Shown: in pieces, positions 24,958-34,335 of the stretch
Layout of the letters: each line of letters begins with the position of its first letter
How positions within the stretch are numbered: the stretch's first letter is position 1
From: Desulfobacteraceae bacterium
Lineage (GTDB): Bacteria > Desulfobacterota > DSM-4660 > Desulfatiglandales > Desulfatiglandaceae
NCBI GenBank assembly: GCA_030613055.1
Contig: JAUWMR010000025.1
Span: forward strand, 1-56,691
Direction: 5' to 3'
DNA: 56,691 nucleotides
Notes under the pieces: generated by a model
Databases searched by the model: none
Told to the model about the DNA's origin: nothing
Seen by the model: only the letters and a program-made list of their open reading frames with translations
Position numbers and translations under genes: made by a program

Positions 24958-27312
24958 TTAATTAATACAAACCCTGCGAATTTCATCAATATCGGTCAAT
25001 CCCTGGAGAACTTTTTCAATTCCATCCTGTTTTAACGTAGTCATGCCGTCTTTCGATGCCTGTGTAAAGAGTTCTTCGGAAGTTGCCTGGTTTTTTATCA
25101 TTTTTTTCAGTTGTGGCGTTCCTTCCATTAATTCGTGTATCCCCATACGTCCCTTATAGCCGGTTCCTGAACATATCTCACAACCTTTAGGGCGGTAAAG
25201 GGAAACCTTGGATGTAAATCCCATTCGTAAGGCCTTAAAGCTTTCTTTTCCATACACTTTAACAAGGTCTTCAAATTCCTCCTCAGACGGATGGTATTTT
25301 TCGCGGCAGTTAGTACATAACCTCCTGACCAGCCGCTGGGCAAGGACACCCAAAAATGCATCAGAGAAATTGAGAGGGTTCAATCCCATATCCAGCAGCC
25401 TGGTTACAGTCTCAGGGGCGCTGTTTGTATGAAGTGTGGAAAAAACGAGATGACCTGTCAGCGAGGCCTCAATTCCCGTGGAAGCGGTTTCATAATCCCG
25501 CATCTCTCCTATCATAATGACATCAGGATCGAGCCTTAAGAAGGAGCGCATAACCCTGGCAAAATCAAGCCCGATCTTGGATTTTACTTCAACCTGTCTC
25601 AATCCGGGCTGGGATATTTCCACAGGATCCTCCGCGGTCCATATTTTAACGCCCGGCTTATTGATATTACCAAGGGCAGCGTGCAGGGTCGTGGTTTTGC
25701 CTGAACCGGTAGGTCCCACAACAAGTACCAGCCCATAGGGCAGGGAAATAATCTTCTTCATTACTGCCATGTTGCGTTCAGCCAACCCCATTTCATCGAG
25801 ATTCATGGCCCCGGCCTTGGCCAAAATCCTCAATACTGCATCCTCGAACCCGCCTGTTGTTGGCATGGTGGCCAGTCTTAGCTCAAAGCCCGGGATACCC
25901 TTGCGTTTAAATTTGATTTTTCCGTCCTGGGGCAGTCGTCTTTCAGCAATGTCAAGCCCTGCCATGATCTTAATCCTTGAAACCAATGCCCTTGCCATGG
26001 AAAGGGGAACATGAATATATTCCTGGCAGACACCATCCATTCGGAAGCGAATTTCAGTCTTTCTGGATATTGGTGAAGGCTCTATATGGATATCGGATAC
26101 ATTATTTCGGTAGGCAGTTACGAGAAACTGATCGACGAGCCTCACTACCTGGCTGGATGATTCATCAAGGGTATCTATTTCCTCTTCAATGTCTATTTCT
26201 TCTTCCTCCTCAAAAGAGACATCTGGAATCATGTCGAGCCTTTCAACCATATCTTCAATCGGCTCTTCCGTCTTTGTCTGAAAAAAAAGCATGATGAATT
26301 GATCGATGTCCTCTTTGATCCCAACGGAGTAAATAATTTTACTGGTCTTAACAAGCCCCCTGATCTGGCCGGTTTTTCTCAGGTCCTTAGGGTCGTCAAT
26401 AAGTATCTCAACGCCACCTTTTCCCCATTTCATGGGGACCCAGACATCGTGAAGCAAAAAGGACCTTTTTATACTGCTCACAAGCTCAACAGGAACAGGA
26501 AATTTTGGATCAAACTCTCTAAAAGGACAGCCATAAAACAACGAGAGAGATTTTCCCACATCTTTTTTGTTCACTTTGAAATTGTCAATCAGGACAGACT
26601 CGACGCTTTTACCACTTTTTTTTGAAATGGATAGAGCCTTTTGCAACTGGTCAGAGGTTATTGTCTTCTTGTTAAGGAGGTAATCATATCGTGAACCGGA
26701 AGAGACACTGGATGCTAACTGGTTGAGCTTATCTCTGAACTCACTGTTTCCGGGATCAATGTCTGAAGCGGTTTCATATAGATCAAACGCCAGGCTTTTA
26801 AAGCCCTTCTTTTCTATTTCCATGCCAAGCAGGAATTTGATTTGGGCCGTTTCCTTGTCGCTCAAATCATGCTTTTTGACAGTGGCTTCTAGATGCTTTA
26901 TGACTTCATAGGGCGCGTGTATCTCCAAATGGCATTCGACAAGTTCAGGCACTATTTTCGTGACAGGACAGTCAGAGTGTAACAACTCCTCATACTTGCT
27001 AACGGCATCCTGAAAAAGGCCGAGTTCTTTAAGGGCCGAGGCGGCCTCCAGGGTTTCATTTATGCCTTCCGGAATTATGAGAGCCTTTTTAAGAATTGAA
27101 ATTTCTTTTGAGGATATTTTTTCAGATCGCTTTTTTTTGTTATTTTTTATCTCGCTCTTTAACATCTGGACCTTGCTGTTTAATGTCTTCATTTTGTGAG
27201 GTTCAGATTCAGAGAGAGTCAACGAAATCTCCTCGTAGATATCCAGAGACTCCTTGAGTAATCCCATAGCATGATAGGCATCTGCCTCTCTTATTTTAGA
27301 CTCTAAATCCAT
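24958..27312 (-). CDS. GspE/PilB-type secretion ATPase with N-terminal helical repeat region
   Basis: A 784-residue type II secretion/type IV pilus ATPase. The N-terminal 200 residues look like TPR-like helical repeats and coiled coil (SKYEELLHSDCP, AFDLYETASDIDPGNSEF), then a GspE N-terminal domain (about 205-330), an acidic linker, and the ATPase core with Walker A GPTGSGKT (533-540), Walker B DPDVIMIGEMRD (595-606) and a zinc knuckle (C666, C669, C711, C714). The N-terminal extension makes it longer than the usual 500-570. No pseudopilin or platform gene is adjacent, so it is an orphan in this window. The response regulator follows on the same strand. Confidence 0.9.
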   Translation of the reverse strand: MDLESKIREADAYHAMGLLKESLDIYEEISLTLSESEPHKMKTLNSKVQMLKSEIKNNKKKRSEKISSKEISILKKALIIPEGINETLEAASALKELGLFQDAVSKYEELLHSDCPVTKIVPELVECHLEIHAPYEVIKHLEATVKKHDLSDKETAQIKFLLGMEIEKKGFKSLAFDLYETASDIDPGNSEFRDKLNQLASSVSSGSRYDYLLNKKTITSDQLQKALSISKKSGKSVESVLIDNFKVNKKDVGKSLSLFYGCPFREFDPKFPVPVELVSSIKRSFLLHDVWVPMKWGKGGVEILIDDPKDLRKTGQIRGLVKTSKIIYSVGIKEDIDQFIMLFFQTKTEEPIEDMVERLDMIPDVSFEEEEEIDIEEEIDTLDESSSQVVRLVDQFLVTAYRNNVSDIHIEPSPISRKTEIRFRMDGVCQEYIHVPLSMARALVSRIKIMAGLDIAERRLPQDGKIKFKRKGIPGFELRLATMPTTGGFEDAVLRILAKAGAMNLDEMGLAERNMAVMKKIISLPYGLVLVVGPTGSGKTTTLHAALGNINKPGVKIWTAEDPVEISQPGLRQVEVKSKIGLDFARVMRSFLRLDPDVIMIGEMRDYETASTGIEASLTGHLVFSTLHTNSAPETVTRLLDMGLNPLNFSDAFLGVLAQRLVRRLCTNCREKYHPSEEEFEDLVKVYGKESFKALRMGFTSKVSLYRPKGCEICSGTGYKGRMGIHELMEGTPQLKKMIKNQATSEELFTQASKDGMTTLKQDGIEKVLQGLTDIDEIRRVCIN

Positions 27313-27445
27313 AGCTTTTCAATAATGTATCTGATTATACTAATGAAATCAACATGAAACTTCAAAAGAGCCCTCTTTTGTCAAATACAGGGATATCGGA
27401 GCAATGTAATAATGAATATCGAGCAATTCGTTAACAGATTTTTTT

Positions 27446-27517
27446 GTAATAGTTTAGCTCTTTTAAAAAAGAGATCCCCACGTACCATTCCTGTTTTCAA
27501 AGGGCTAAAGTGTTACG
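27446..27517. repeat. Small palindromic element R4, copy a
   Basis: A 72-bp imperfect palindrome with terminal inverted repeats GTAATAGTTTAGCTCTTT and (inverted) CGTAACACTTTAGCCCTT. The core shares the GATCCCCACGTACC stretch with larger copies at 35297-35592 and 44484-44572, as if the interior of those had been deleted. Lies between GspE-like gene and dnaE. The rest of this 256-nt gap shows no gene. Confidence 0.75.
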
Positions 27518-27568
27518 TTTTTTTTTAAACGAGTGTGTGACAAATACCGGATACTACCGGTGCCTCGC

Positions 27569-30500
27569 TCAGGTCAATTCATAGACCTTATTTCCAACAA
27601 GGGATTCGATTTCAGTGATGAGTTCGCTACACGGAAGCACATTGAAGCTTCTGTGCGCGGAAATAATCAGTTCCTTTCCATTAGACATATTCACTTTGAA
27701 GAGGATTTTGCAATTCCCTGGATATTTGTATGTGGCAATTTTCAAGTTCTCTAACAACTCCTTTGATATTTTTTCCTCATCGAGCTTGAGTTCGATGGCC
27801 TTTACAGCGCTTTGTCTGATGGAATCCAGAGTGACTATTTCCTGGGCAATAATCTTGGCAGAGCTTTCACTGATTTCCGCGCTACCTGTGATGAGCAAAG
27901 GTTCCTCGCTTTTAAGTAGGGGGGATGTCCGTGTGAAAACGTCGGGGAATATGACTACTTCAGTAGAGCCGGTTAGATCTTCAACATTGAGAATGGCCAT
28001 TTTATCGCCACGCCTTGTTCTTTTCATTTTAAAATCTTCTACAACAGCGGCAATTTTGACCGGACTTTTATCCTTCCGGCCTGGAAGGTCTTCAATTGAA
28101 CAGGTAGTAAATCGCTTTATCTCCCCACCAAACCTGGCTAAGGGATGCCCTGTAATATAGAACCCGAGGGCTTCTTTTTCCCTTCTCAACCTTTCCTTTT
28201 CCTCCCATTCGTCAATATCAGGGAGATCCAGAAGTCCGCCGTTTTCCCCGCTGTTAAAGCTCAGAGAACCGAACATATTTAGCTGGTTCGGATCGTGGTT
28301 AATGCCGCAGAATTTTATAACATCATCAAGGACTGCAAAGAGACTTGATCTGTAGATCCCCGTAAAATCAAACGCCCCGCAAAGGATCAGACCTTCAAGG
28401 ACCCGGCGGTTGACTTTGGTCCCTTCCACCCTTTTGCAAAACTCGAACAGATCACAAAATGGCCCTTTTTTTTCTCGTTCTTCAATAACAGACTCCACTG
28501 CCTTTAACCCAACGTTTTTGATGGCGGCGAGGCCGAAGCGGATTTTCTTCTCGACCACAGAAAAATCGGCCTGGCTTTCATTCACGTCAGGCGGAAGTAT
28601 CTCAATCCCCATGCCCTTGCACTCGGCAATATTCTTGATTGTTTTGTCCTGGTTCCCCATGTCCTGTGTCAGAAGGGCTGCCATAAATTGCACTGGATAA
28701 TGGGTCTTCAGATAGGCAGTCTGATAGGCAATCATTGCGTAGGCTGCGGAATGCGACTTGTTAAAGCCATATCCTCCAAATTTTTCTATCAGCATGAAAA
28801 GTTTTTTTGCGGTTTTTGGTTCAACCCCATTTTCTTTTGCGCCGTCAATAAACCGGGCATTGTGTTTTGCCATAACCTCCGGTTTTTTCTTTCCAATAGC
28901 CTTTCTGAGTTCATCTGCCTCGGCCAGGGAATAATTCGCGAGGAGCTGGGCAATTTTCATGACCTGTTCCTGGTATAATATTACCCCATAAGTTTCCTTT
29001 AAAATGGGCTCGAGCTGGGAAACAAAATATCTTATCTTGACCTTTCCATGTTTTCCATCAACAAATTCGTTGACCATATTGCTGCCTAAAGGCCCTGGCC
29101 TGTAAAGGGCCACTAAGGCAATCATGTCCTCAAAAACCTCCGGTTTCAGCCTTCTCAAGAGGTCTTTCATCCCTGAGCTTTCTAACTGGAATACACCGGT
29201 CGTTTTTCCTTCACTTACGAGGTGATATGTCGCTTCATCATTTAAAGGAATCTTGTCAATGTTTAGCTTTTGACCTGTGGTCTCTTCAATAATCCTGAGC
29301 GCCTGCTTAATAACCGTAAGGGTCTTCAACCCTAAGAAATCAAATTTGATGAGACCCAGTTGTTCGATCCTGTCCATGGTGAACTGGGTCATGATTTCAT
29401 CTCGACTCCCTTTAAAGAGAGGCAGGTATTCAACAAGCGGCCTGTCAGAGATGACCACACCTGATGCATGAGTGGATGCATGTCTGGTAAGACCCTCAAG
29501 GGCCCTGGATATTGACAGGAGTTTTTTTGCCGGCCCTTCCCCTTCTTCCAGTTGTCTCAGCTCCGGTTCTTCTCTGATGGCTCTTTCCAGGCTGATATTG
29601 GGGCCTTCAGGGACCAGTTTGGCAATACGATCAACCTCCCCAAGCGGTATATTGAGGGTTCGGCCCACGTCTCTTATGACGGCCCTGGCCTTCATGGTGC
29701 CGAATGTAATGATCTGGCTCACATTATCCCTGCCGTACTTTTCGGCTACATACTGGATTACTTCATCCCTGCCGTTGATACAGAAATCAATGTCAATGTC
29801 GGGCATGCTTATTCGCTGTGGGTTCAGAAATCTCTCGAAAAGAAGGCCATATTTTATCGGGTCGATAGTTGTAATATCCAGGCAGTAGGCCACAAGTGAG
29901 CCTGCGACCGATCCACGGCCGGGTCCTACAGGGATATCGCGACTGCGGGCATGGGCAATGAAATCGGCGACGATCAAAAAGTATCCTGAAAATCCCATCT
30001 CATGAATGGTCTTAAGCTCAAAATCGAGCCTGTCTTTGTATTCTCTGACTACCTCTGCCGCTAAAGTCCCGTTTCTTTCTTCTTTTTCGCTCAATCTCCT
30101 ATCGAGCCCGCTCAGCGCAGCTTCCGTCAATATATCATCCAGGCTCCTGTTCCCCGGGACATTAAACACAGGATATTTATAATGACCGAATTCCATCTTA
30201 TAGTTGCAGCGACCGGCAACCTGAACGGTATTATCAAGGGCATCTTCAAACCCGGAAAGAGCCTGCTCCATTTCGGAACGGGATTTAAAATAGAATTCGT
30301 TCGTGGAAAACCTGAGCCGTTTTTCATCTTCAATGGTTTTGCCTGTCTGAATACAGAGAAGCACATCATGTGCCTCCGCGTCTTCACGGTTCAGATAATG
30401 ACAGTCGTTTGTAGCCACCAGGGGAATTGAAAGGTCCTTTGATATTTCTTTAAGAGCGGTATTCACGCTTATCTGGTCAGGCAGGTTGTTTGCCTGCACT

Positions 30501-31039
30501 TCAAGGTAAAACCGGTCGTCGTCGAAAATAGCAGCCAGTTCTCTGGCCTTGTCCCTGGCAGTTTCCATGCGCCCGGTCCTGATATAATATGGAACAATAC
30601 CCTTAAGACAGGCCGAAAGTGCGATAAGACCGCTGTTGTACTTTCTCAGGAGGTCCATATCTATCCGGGGATGGTAATAGAAACCTTCAAGATGACCTAA
30701 TGTGACCAGTTTGCTCAGATTCATGTATCCGTCGTCGTTCATCACCAAAAGGATCAGGTGGTATGCATTAGGGCTTCCATCAGATGATGGAGACCGGTCG
30801 CGCCTGTCACCTGGTGCCATGTATATTTCACATCCAATGATCGGTTTGACCCCTGCCTTTTCAGCCTGCCTGTGAAATTGTGGGACCCCGAACATATTGC
30901 CATGGTCTGTGATGGCAACGGCATCTAAGCCGAGTCTTTTTGATTTATCGAGCATTTGATCAATGCGGATAGCCCCGTCTAAGAGGCTGTATTCGGTGTG
31001 GACATGAAGGTGTACAAACGGTGAATTGTTATCGGTCAC
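27569..31039 (-). CDS. dnaE: DNA polymerase III alpha subunit
   Basis: The replicative polymerase. The 1156 residues show an N-terminal PHP domain (LHVHTEYSLLDGA near residue 10 and ITDHGNMFG), the polymerase core with catalytic aspartates in SMPDIDIDF, the palm and finger region around KPEVMAKHN, GYGFNKSHSAAYA, tandem helix-hairpin-helix motifs, and an OB-fold (KMAILNVEDLTGSTEVVIFP). Several PHP metal-ligand-like histidines are kept, unlike in enteric DnaE, so residual PHP activity is possible. Length is normal. It is a single gene with R4 copy a after its stop. Confidence 0.97.
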   Translation of the reverse strand: MTDNNSPFVHLHVHTEYSLLDGAIRIDQMLDKSKRLGLDAVAITDHGNMFGVPQFHRQAEKAGVKPIIGCEIYMAPGDRRDRSPSSDGSPNAYHLILLVMNDDGYMNLSKLVTLGHLEGFYYHPRIDMDLLRKYNSGLIALSACLKGIVPYYIRTGRMETARDKARELAAIFDDDRFYLEVQANNLPDQISVNTALKEISKDLSIPLVATNDCHYLNREDAEAHDVLLCIQTGKTIEDEKRLRFSTNEFYFKSRSEMEQALSGFEDALDNTVQVAGRCNYKMEFGHYKYPVFNVPGNRSLDDILTEAALSGLDRRLSEKEERNGTLAAEVVREYKDRLDFELKTIHEMGFSGYFLIVADFIAHARSRDIPVGPGRGSVAGSLVAYCLDITTIDPIKYGLLFERFLNPQRISMPDIDIDFCINGRDEVIQYVAEKYGRDNVSQIITFGTMKARAVIRDVGRTLNIPLGEVDRIAKLVPEGPNISLERAIREEPELRQLEEGEGPAKKLLSISRALEGLTRHASTHASGVVISDRPLVEYLPLFKGSRDEIMTQFTMDRIEQLGLIKFDFLGLKTLTVIKQALRIIEETTGQKLNIDKIPLNDEATYHLVSEGKTTGVFQLESSGMKDLLRRLKPEVFEDMIALVALYRPGPLGSNMVNEFVDGKHGKVKIRYFVSQLEPILKETYGVILYQEQVMKIAQLLANYSLAEADELRKAIGKKKPEVMAKHNARFIDGAKENGVEPKTAKKLFMLIEKFGGYGFNKSHSAAYAMIAYQTAYLKTHYPVQFMAALLTQDMGNQDKTIKNIAECKGMGIEILPPDVNESQADFSVVEKKIRFGLAAIKNVGLKAVESVIEEREKKGPFCDLFEFCKRVEGTKVNRRVLEGLILCGAFDFTGIYRSSLFAVLDDVIKFCGINHDPNQLNMFGSLSFNSGENGGLLDLPDIDEWEEKERLRREKEALGFYITGHPLARFGGEIKRFTTCSIEDLPGRKDKSPVKIAAVVEDFKMKRTRRGDKMAILNVEDLTGSTEVVIFPDVFTRTSPLLKSEEPLLITGSAEISESSAKIIAQEIVTLDSIRQSAVKAIELKLDEEKISKELLENLKIATYKYPGNCKILFKVNMSNGKELIISAHRSFNVLPCSELITEIESLVGNKVYELT

Positions 31040-31259
31040 TTTTTTCTCGGTTCGATGTCTTTCATTTCTCTACAATTGCTTTATCTGTTGTAACATAACA
31101 GGAGAATATGATACGTTATGTAGTAAAGATCATCAAGAGAGATTTTTTTTGTTTAATTAATTTGTTGCGCCATTGAATGGTTAAATAAAAAAAATACTAT
31201 CAATATCAGCCCGTTAAATCTAACGATGACGGCTTATAAATAAGTTGAGGAAAATACGA

Positions 31260-32858
31260 ATGACCGCGAGACAGGATAGGGCGCTGGAAAACAGTATTGA
31301 AAAGCTCAAAAACCAAACCCGGATACTGAGGGAAAAGTTGGCCGCTCTCAGGAAGGAGAATAAATCGCTCCAAAATACATTAGAGGCCACTCAAAGACTT
31401 CTCAACAAAATTCCAGGGAGTGTTGTTCTTATCCAGGATGGCAAAATCATTTACACAAATGAAATTCTCTTGATGCAATTGGGATATTCCAAAGAAGAAA
31501 TGATCGGAAAAGATTTTATTAAGATCATTCATCCGCGCTCAAGGGAATTCGTATTGAATATTTATGAGAGAAAAATTTCCGGAAAATCGGCCCCCGATGA
31601 ATACGAGACCTATCTGGCCGCAAAAAACGGCGAGACCCTGTGTTGTGAGGTCAGGGTAAATAAGATCCGGCATAAGGGCCGGTCCGCCTTCCTGTTCAAT
31701 ATAATCGGACTGGATGACAAGAAGCGAAAAGAAAAGCAACAGTCCCAGTCTCATAAGAGAAAAACCCTGGCGCGTATGGCCTCAGGGTTGAGTCGAGAAT
31801 TTGAGGATTGCCTGAAGATTGTTGATGAACAATTTCTAAATATTAAAGCTATTGAATATGCTAAAAATTCAGGCCATATTGAATCGTTAAAAAGGCTTGA
31901 GACTGCCATCGGAAAAGGGTATTCCATCGTTCGCCAGTTAGACAGCCTGGCTGACTTTGAAAGGCAAAGACCGGGTGCCGTCCTTTTCGACCTGAGAAAA
32001 GCCGTTAAAGATGCCGTTGCACTGGCTCGGCAGAACTGGAAAGAGCAACCTGAGGATCCAGGAGACAGGACACAGCTCAAGACATATCTGAGGACAATCT
32101 CGCCCGTGGAAGGACACCCGGAAGAGATAAGGGATGCCATTGTGAGCATTATCCTGAATGCCGTAGACGCGCTGCCCGCAGGGGGTGAGATCTATTTGAC
32201 TATGGAGGAGAACGCAGGTTTCGCCCACATTTACCTTCAGGATAACGGGGAAGGTATTGACGGGGAGATACAGGACAAAATATTCGACCCTTTCTTTACT
32301 ACCAAAGGGGGCCTTCGTCCGGGTCTGGGTTTGAGCCTGGCCCTGGCCGTAATTACCCGGCATGGAGGAGAAATTGAATTCGTGACTTTGGAGGGTCAGG
32401 GAGCTACATGTTCAATAAAGCTCCCACTTGCCCGGAAAACACATTTGTCTAAGGTCAAGGGATCCAGGAACAGGATAAACAATTCACGTATCTTAATCAT
32501 TACTGAGGAAGGTGTGGTTAAGGATATACTTGCCCCGTTGTTTGTGAGTAAAGGTGGCAAGGTAACAGTTGTTTCTACAGCCGGAAAAGGTCTCAAGGTG
32601 TTGAGAAAACACAAATTTGATCTTGCTATTGCCGACCTGAATACACCAGCCATAGAACCAATAAAAATAATTCCGAAAATTAAAAAAACAAACCAGTCTT
32701 TGCCTCTCGCGCTTGTGAATGCAGAAAAAGGAGGAAAGTCATCCCATGCTTTTGAAAAAATGGGGGCAGACCTGATAATCAGCAAACCTCTGGATATGGA
32801 CAGGGTTGTGTCTCTTGTGTCCGGGTTATTGGCCAGAAATAGCAGTTCGCCAACCTGA
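31260..32858 (+). CDS. PAS-containing histidine kinase-like protein lacking the phosphoacceptor histidine
   Basis: A 532-residue protein from the ATG at 31260, which follows a GAGG site. It has a coiled-coil N-terminus (about 8-48), a PAS domain (about 50-150), a degenerate dimerisation region, an ATPase domain (N box IVSIILNAVDA about 293-303, DNGEGI 328-333, G2 loop GLRPGLGLSLA 351-361), and a degenerate receiver-like C-terminus with FDLAIADLN and SKPLDMD. Where related kinases have a histidine in a motif like GxAHxFNN, this one has GLSREFED, with Arg at about 179. Autophosphorylation there is unlikely. Probably cytoplasmic. It may bind ATP as a sensor or act with another kinase. Confidence 0.85.
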   Translation: MTARQDRALENSIEKLKNQTRILREKLAALRKENKSLQNTLEATQRLLNKIPGSVVLIQDGKIIYTNEILLMQLGYSKEEMIGKDFIKIIHPRSREFVLNIYERKISGKSAPDEYETYLAAKNGETLCCEVRVNKIRHKGRSAFLFNIIGLDDKKRKEKQQSQSHKRKTLARMASGLSREFEDCLKIVDEQFLNIKAIEYAKNSGHIESLKRLETAIGKGYSIVRQLDSLADFERQRPGAVLFDLRKAVKDAVALARQNWKEQPEDPGDRTQLKTYLRTISPVEGHPEEIRDAIVSIILNAVDALPAGGEIYLTMEENAGFAHIYLQDNGEGIDGEIQDKIFDPFFTTKGGLRPGLGLSLALAVITRHGGEIEFVTLEGQGATCSIKLPLARKTHLSKVKGSRNRINNSRILIITEEGVVKDILAPLFVSKGGKVTVVSTAGKGLKVLRKHKFDLAIADLNTPAIEPIKIIPKIKKTNQSLPLALVNAEKGGKSSHAFEKMGADLIISKPLDMDRVVSLVSGLLARNSSSPT

Positions 32859-32866
32859 TGGTCTGT

Positions 32867-32888
32867 CTCCTGACGGAGCGGTTTTTTT
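32867..32888 (+). terminator. Weak intrinsic terminator
   Basis: CTCC, a TGAC loop, GGAG, then CGG and seven T. The stem is short (about 4-5 pairs), so efficiency is doubtful. It lies just after the kinase-like gene. Confidence 0.4.
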
Positions 32889-32962
32889 CGTAATCAGCGT
32901 GTTTTATGCTATGCAAAAGACGCTGGTAAATTCTCCCAGCAATCAGCTATGCATGTGGAATA

Positions 32963-34264
32963 ATGAAGTCCGTGGAAAATTTCAAAGCCCCCTTAGCTGA
33001 AAGGATGAGACCTGAAAAATTCGAGGACATAGTAGGCCAGGAACACCTTATCGGTCCAGGCTCCCTCCTTTCCAGGGCCCTGAACAGCGGTCGCGTATTT
33101 TCGGTAATTTTTTGGGGACCTCCCGGCTCAGGCAAAACAACTTTAGCCAGGCTGATGGGTGAACACATCGGGCTTCCCTTTCATGCATTTTCCGCGGTCA
33201 CCTCCGGCATTAAGGAACTGAGAAACGTTATTGAAGAGGCAAAAAGGTCAAAAGCCAGCCTTGGTAAGCCTGCTATCCTTTTTGTTGATGAGATACACCG
33301 GTTTAATAAGGCCCAGCAGGATGCCTTCCTGCCACACGTTGAAAGCGGCCTTATCGTTCTGATGGGGGCGACAACGCAAAATCCTTCCTTTGAGGTTATC
33401 CCGCCGCTTCTTTCAAGGACCAGGGTAATGGTTCTTAACCCGTTAGGAAAAGAGGATTTAAGGACCATTTTACTCCGGGCTTTAAGGGATGAGAAGCACG
33501 GGTTAGGGAAACTGGATATTGAAATAATACCAGAGGCAATAGAACTCCTGCTTGAACTATCCGGAGGGGATGCCAGGGTAGCCCTGAATAATCTTGAAGC
33601 AGCGGTTTTTTATACGCTGGACAGCGGGGAAGAGGCACAACTCAGGATAGATCTGAAAATCATTGAAAAGGCCTTGAGCAGGAAGGCCCTTGCCTATGAC
33701 AAGGACGGGGAGGAGCACTACAATCAGATATCGGCATTTCACAAGAGCCTGAGGGGTAGTGATGCCCAGGCTTCCGTCTACTGGCTTTACAGGATGCTGG
33801 AAGCCGGAGAGGACCCGCTTTTTATTTCCCGGAGGATGATACGGTTTGCCACCGAGGATGTAGGTCTGGCTGATCCAAACGCCTTACAGATAGCGCTTAA
33901 CGCTTTCGAATCCTGGCAAAAGGTTGGGCCGCCGGAAGCTGGACTTGCCTTAGCGCAGGCAGCCGTATATCTGGCCGCTGCACCCAAGAGCAACGCCCTT
34001 TACCTGACGGAAAAGGCCGTTAAAAAAGAAATCGAATCATCCGGCGCGCAGCCCGTTCCATTGCACATAAGGAATGCACCTACCGCCTTAATGAAAAAGT
34101 TAGGCTACAGCCGTGGGTATCTCTATCCCCATAATTATCCCGGTGGCCGGGTTGAACAGGAATACCTGCCGAAGGACATCAAAAGCCGCGTTTTTTACAG
34201 GCCCACCGACCGGGGCTTTGAGAGGGAGATCCAAAAAAGAATGGGAAAGAGGAAAAAGCAATAG
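32963..34264 (+). CDS. rarA: Replication-associated recombination protein RarA (MgsA)
   Basis: A clamp-loader-like AAA+ ATPase that acts at stalled replication forks. The 433 residues show MRPEKFEDIVGQEHLIG at the start, Walker A GPPGSGKT (52-59), Walker B with FVDEIHRFNKAQQD (about 107-120), the sensor GATTQNPSFEV, and the C-terminal tetramerisation domain with HYNQISAFHKSLRGSD and DPLFISRRMIRFATED. Length is typical. No strong ribosome site precedes the ATG. Convergent with the J-domain gene. Confidence 0.96.
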   Translation: MKSVENFKAPLAERMRPEKFEDIVGQEHLIGPGSLLSRALNSGRVFSVIFWGPPGSGKTTLARLMGEHIGLPFHAFSAVTSGIKELRNVIEEAKRSKASLGKPAILFVDEIHRFNKAQQDAFLPHVESGLIVLMGATTQNPSFEVIPPLLSRTRVMVLNPLGKEDLRTILLRALRDEKHGLGKLDIEIIPEAIELLLELSGGDARVALNNLEAAVFYTLDSGEEAQLRIDLKIIEKALSRKALAYDKDGEEHYNQISAFHKSLRGSDAQASVYWLYRMLEAGEDPLFISRRMIRFATEDVGLADPNALQIALNAFESWQKVGPPEAGLALAQAAVYLAAAPKSNALYLTEKAVKKEIESSGAQPVPLHIRNAPTALMKKLGYSRGYLYPHNYPGGRVEQEYLPKDIKSRVFYRPTDRGFEREIQKRMGKRKKQ

Positions 34265-34335
34265 GGCAAATTTGTTTTATCTTAAAGAGCTGTGTCTTGT
34301 GGGAGTGAATTTTTTCTAATTTTCGCTCAGTCGAT

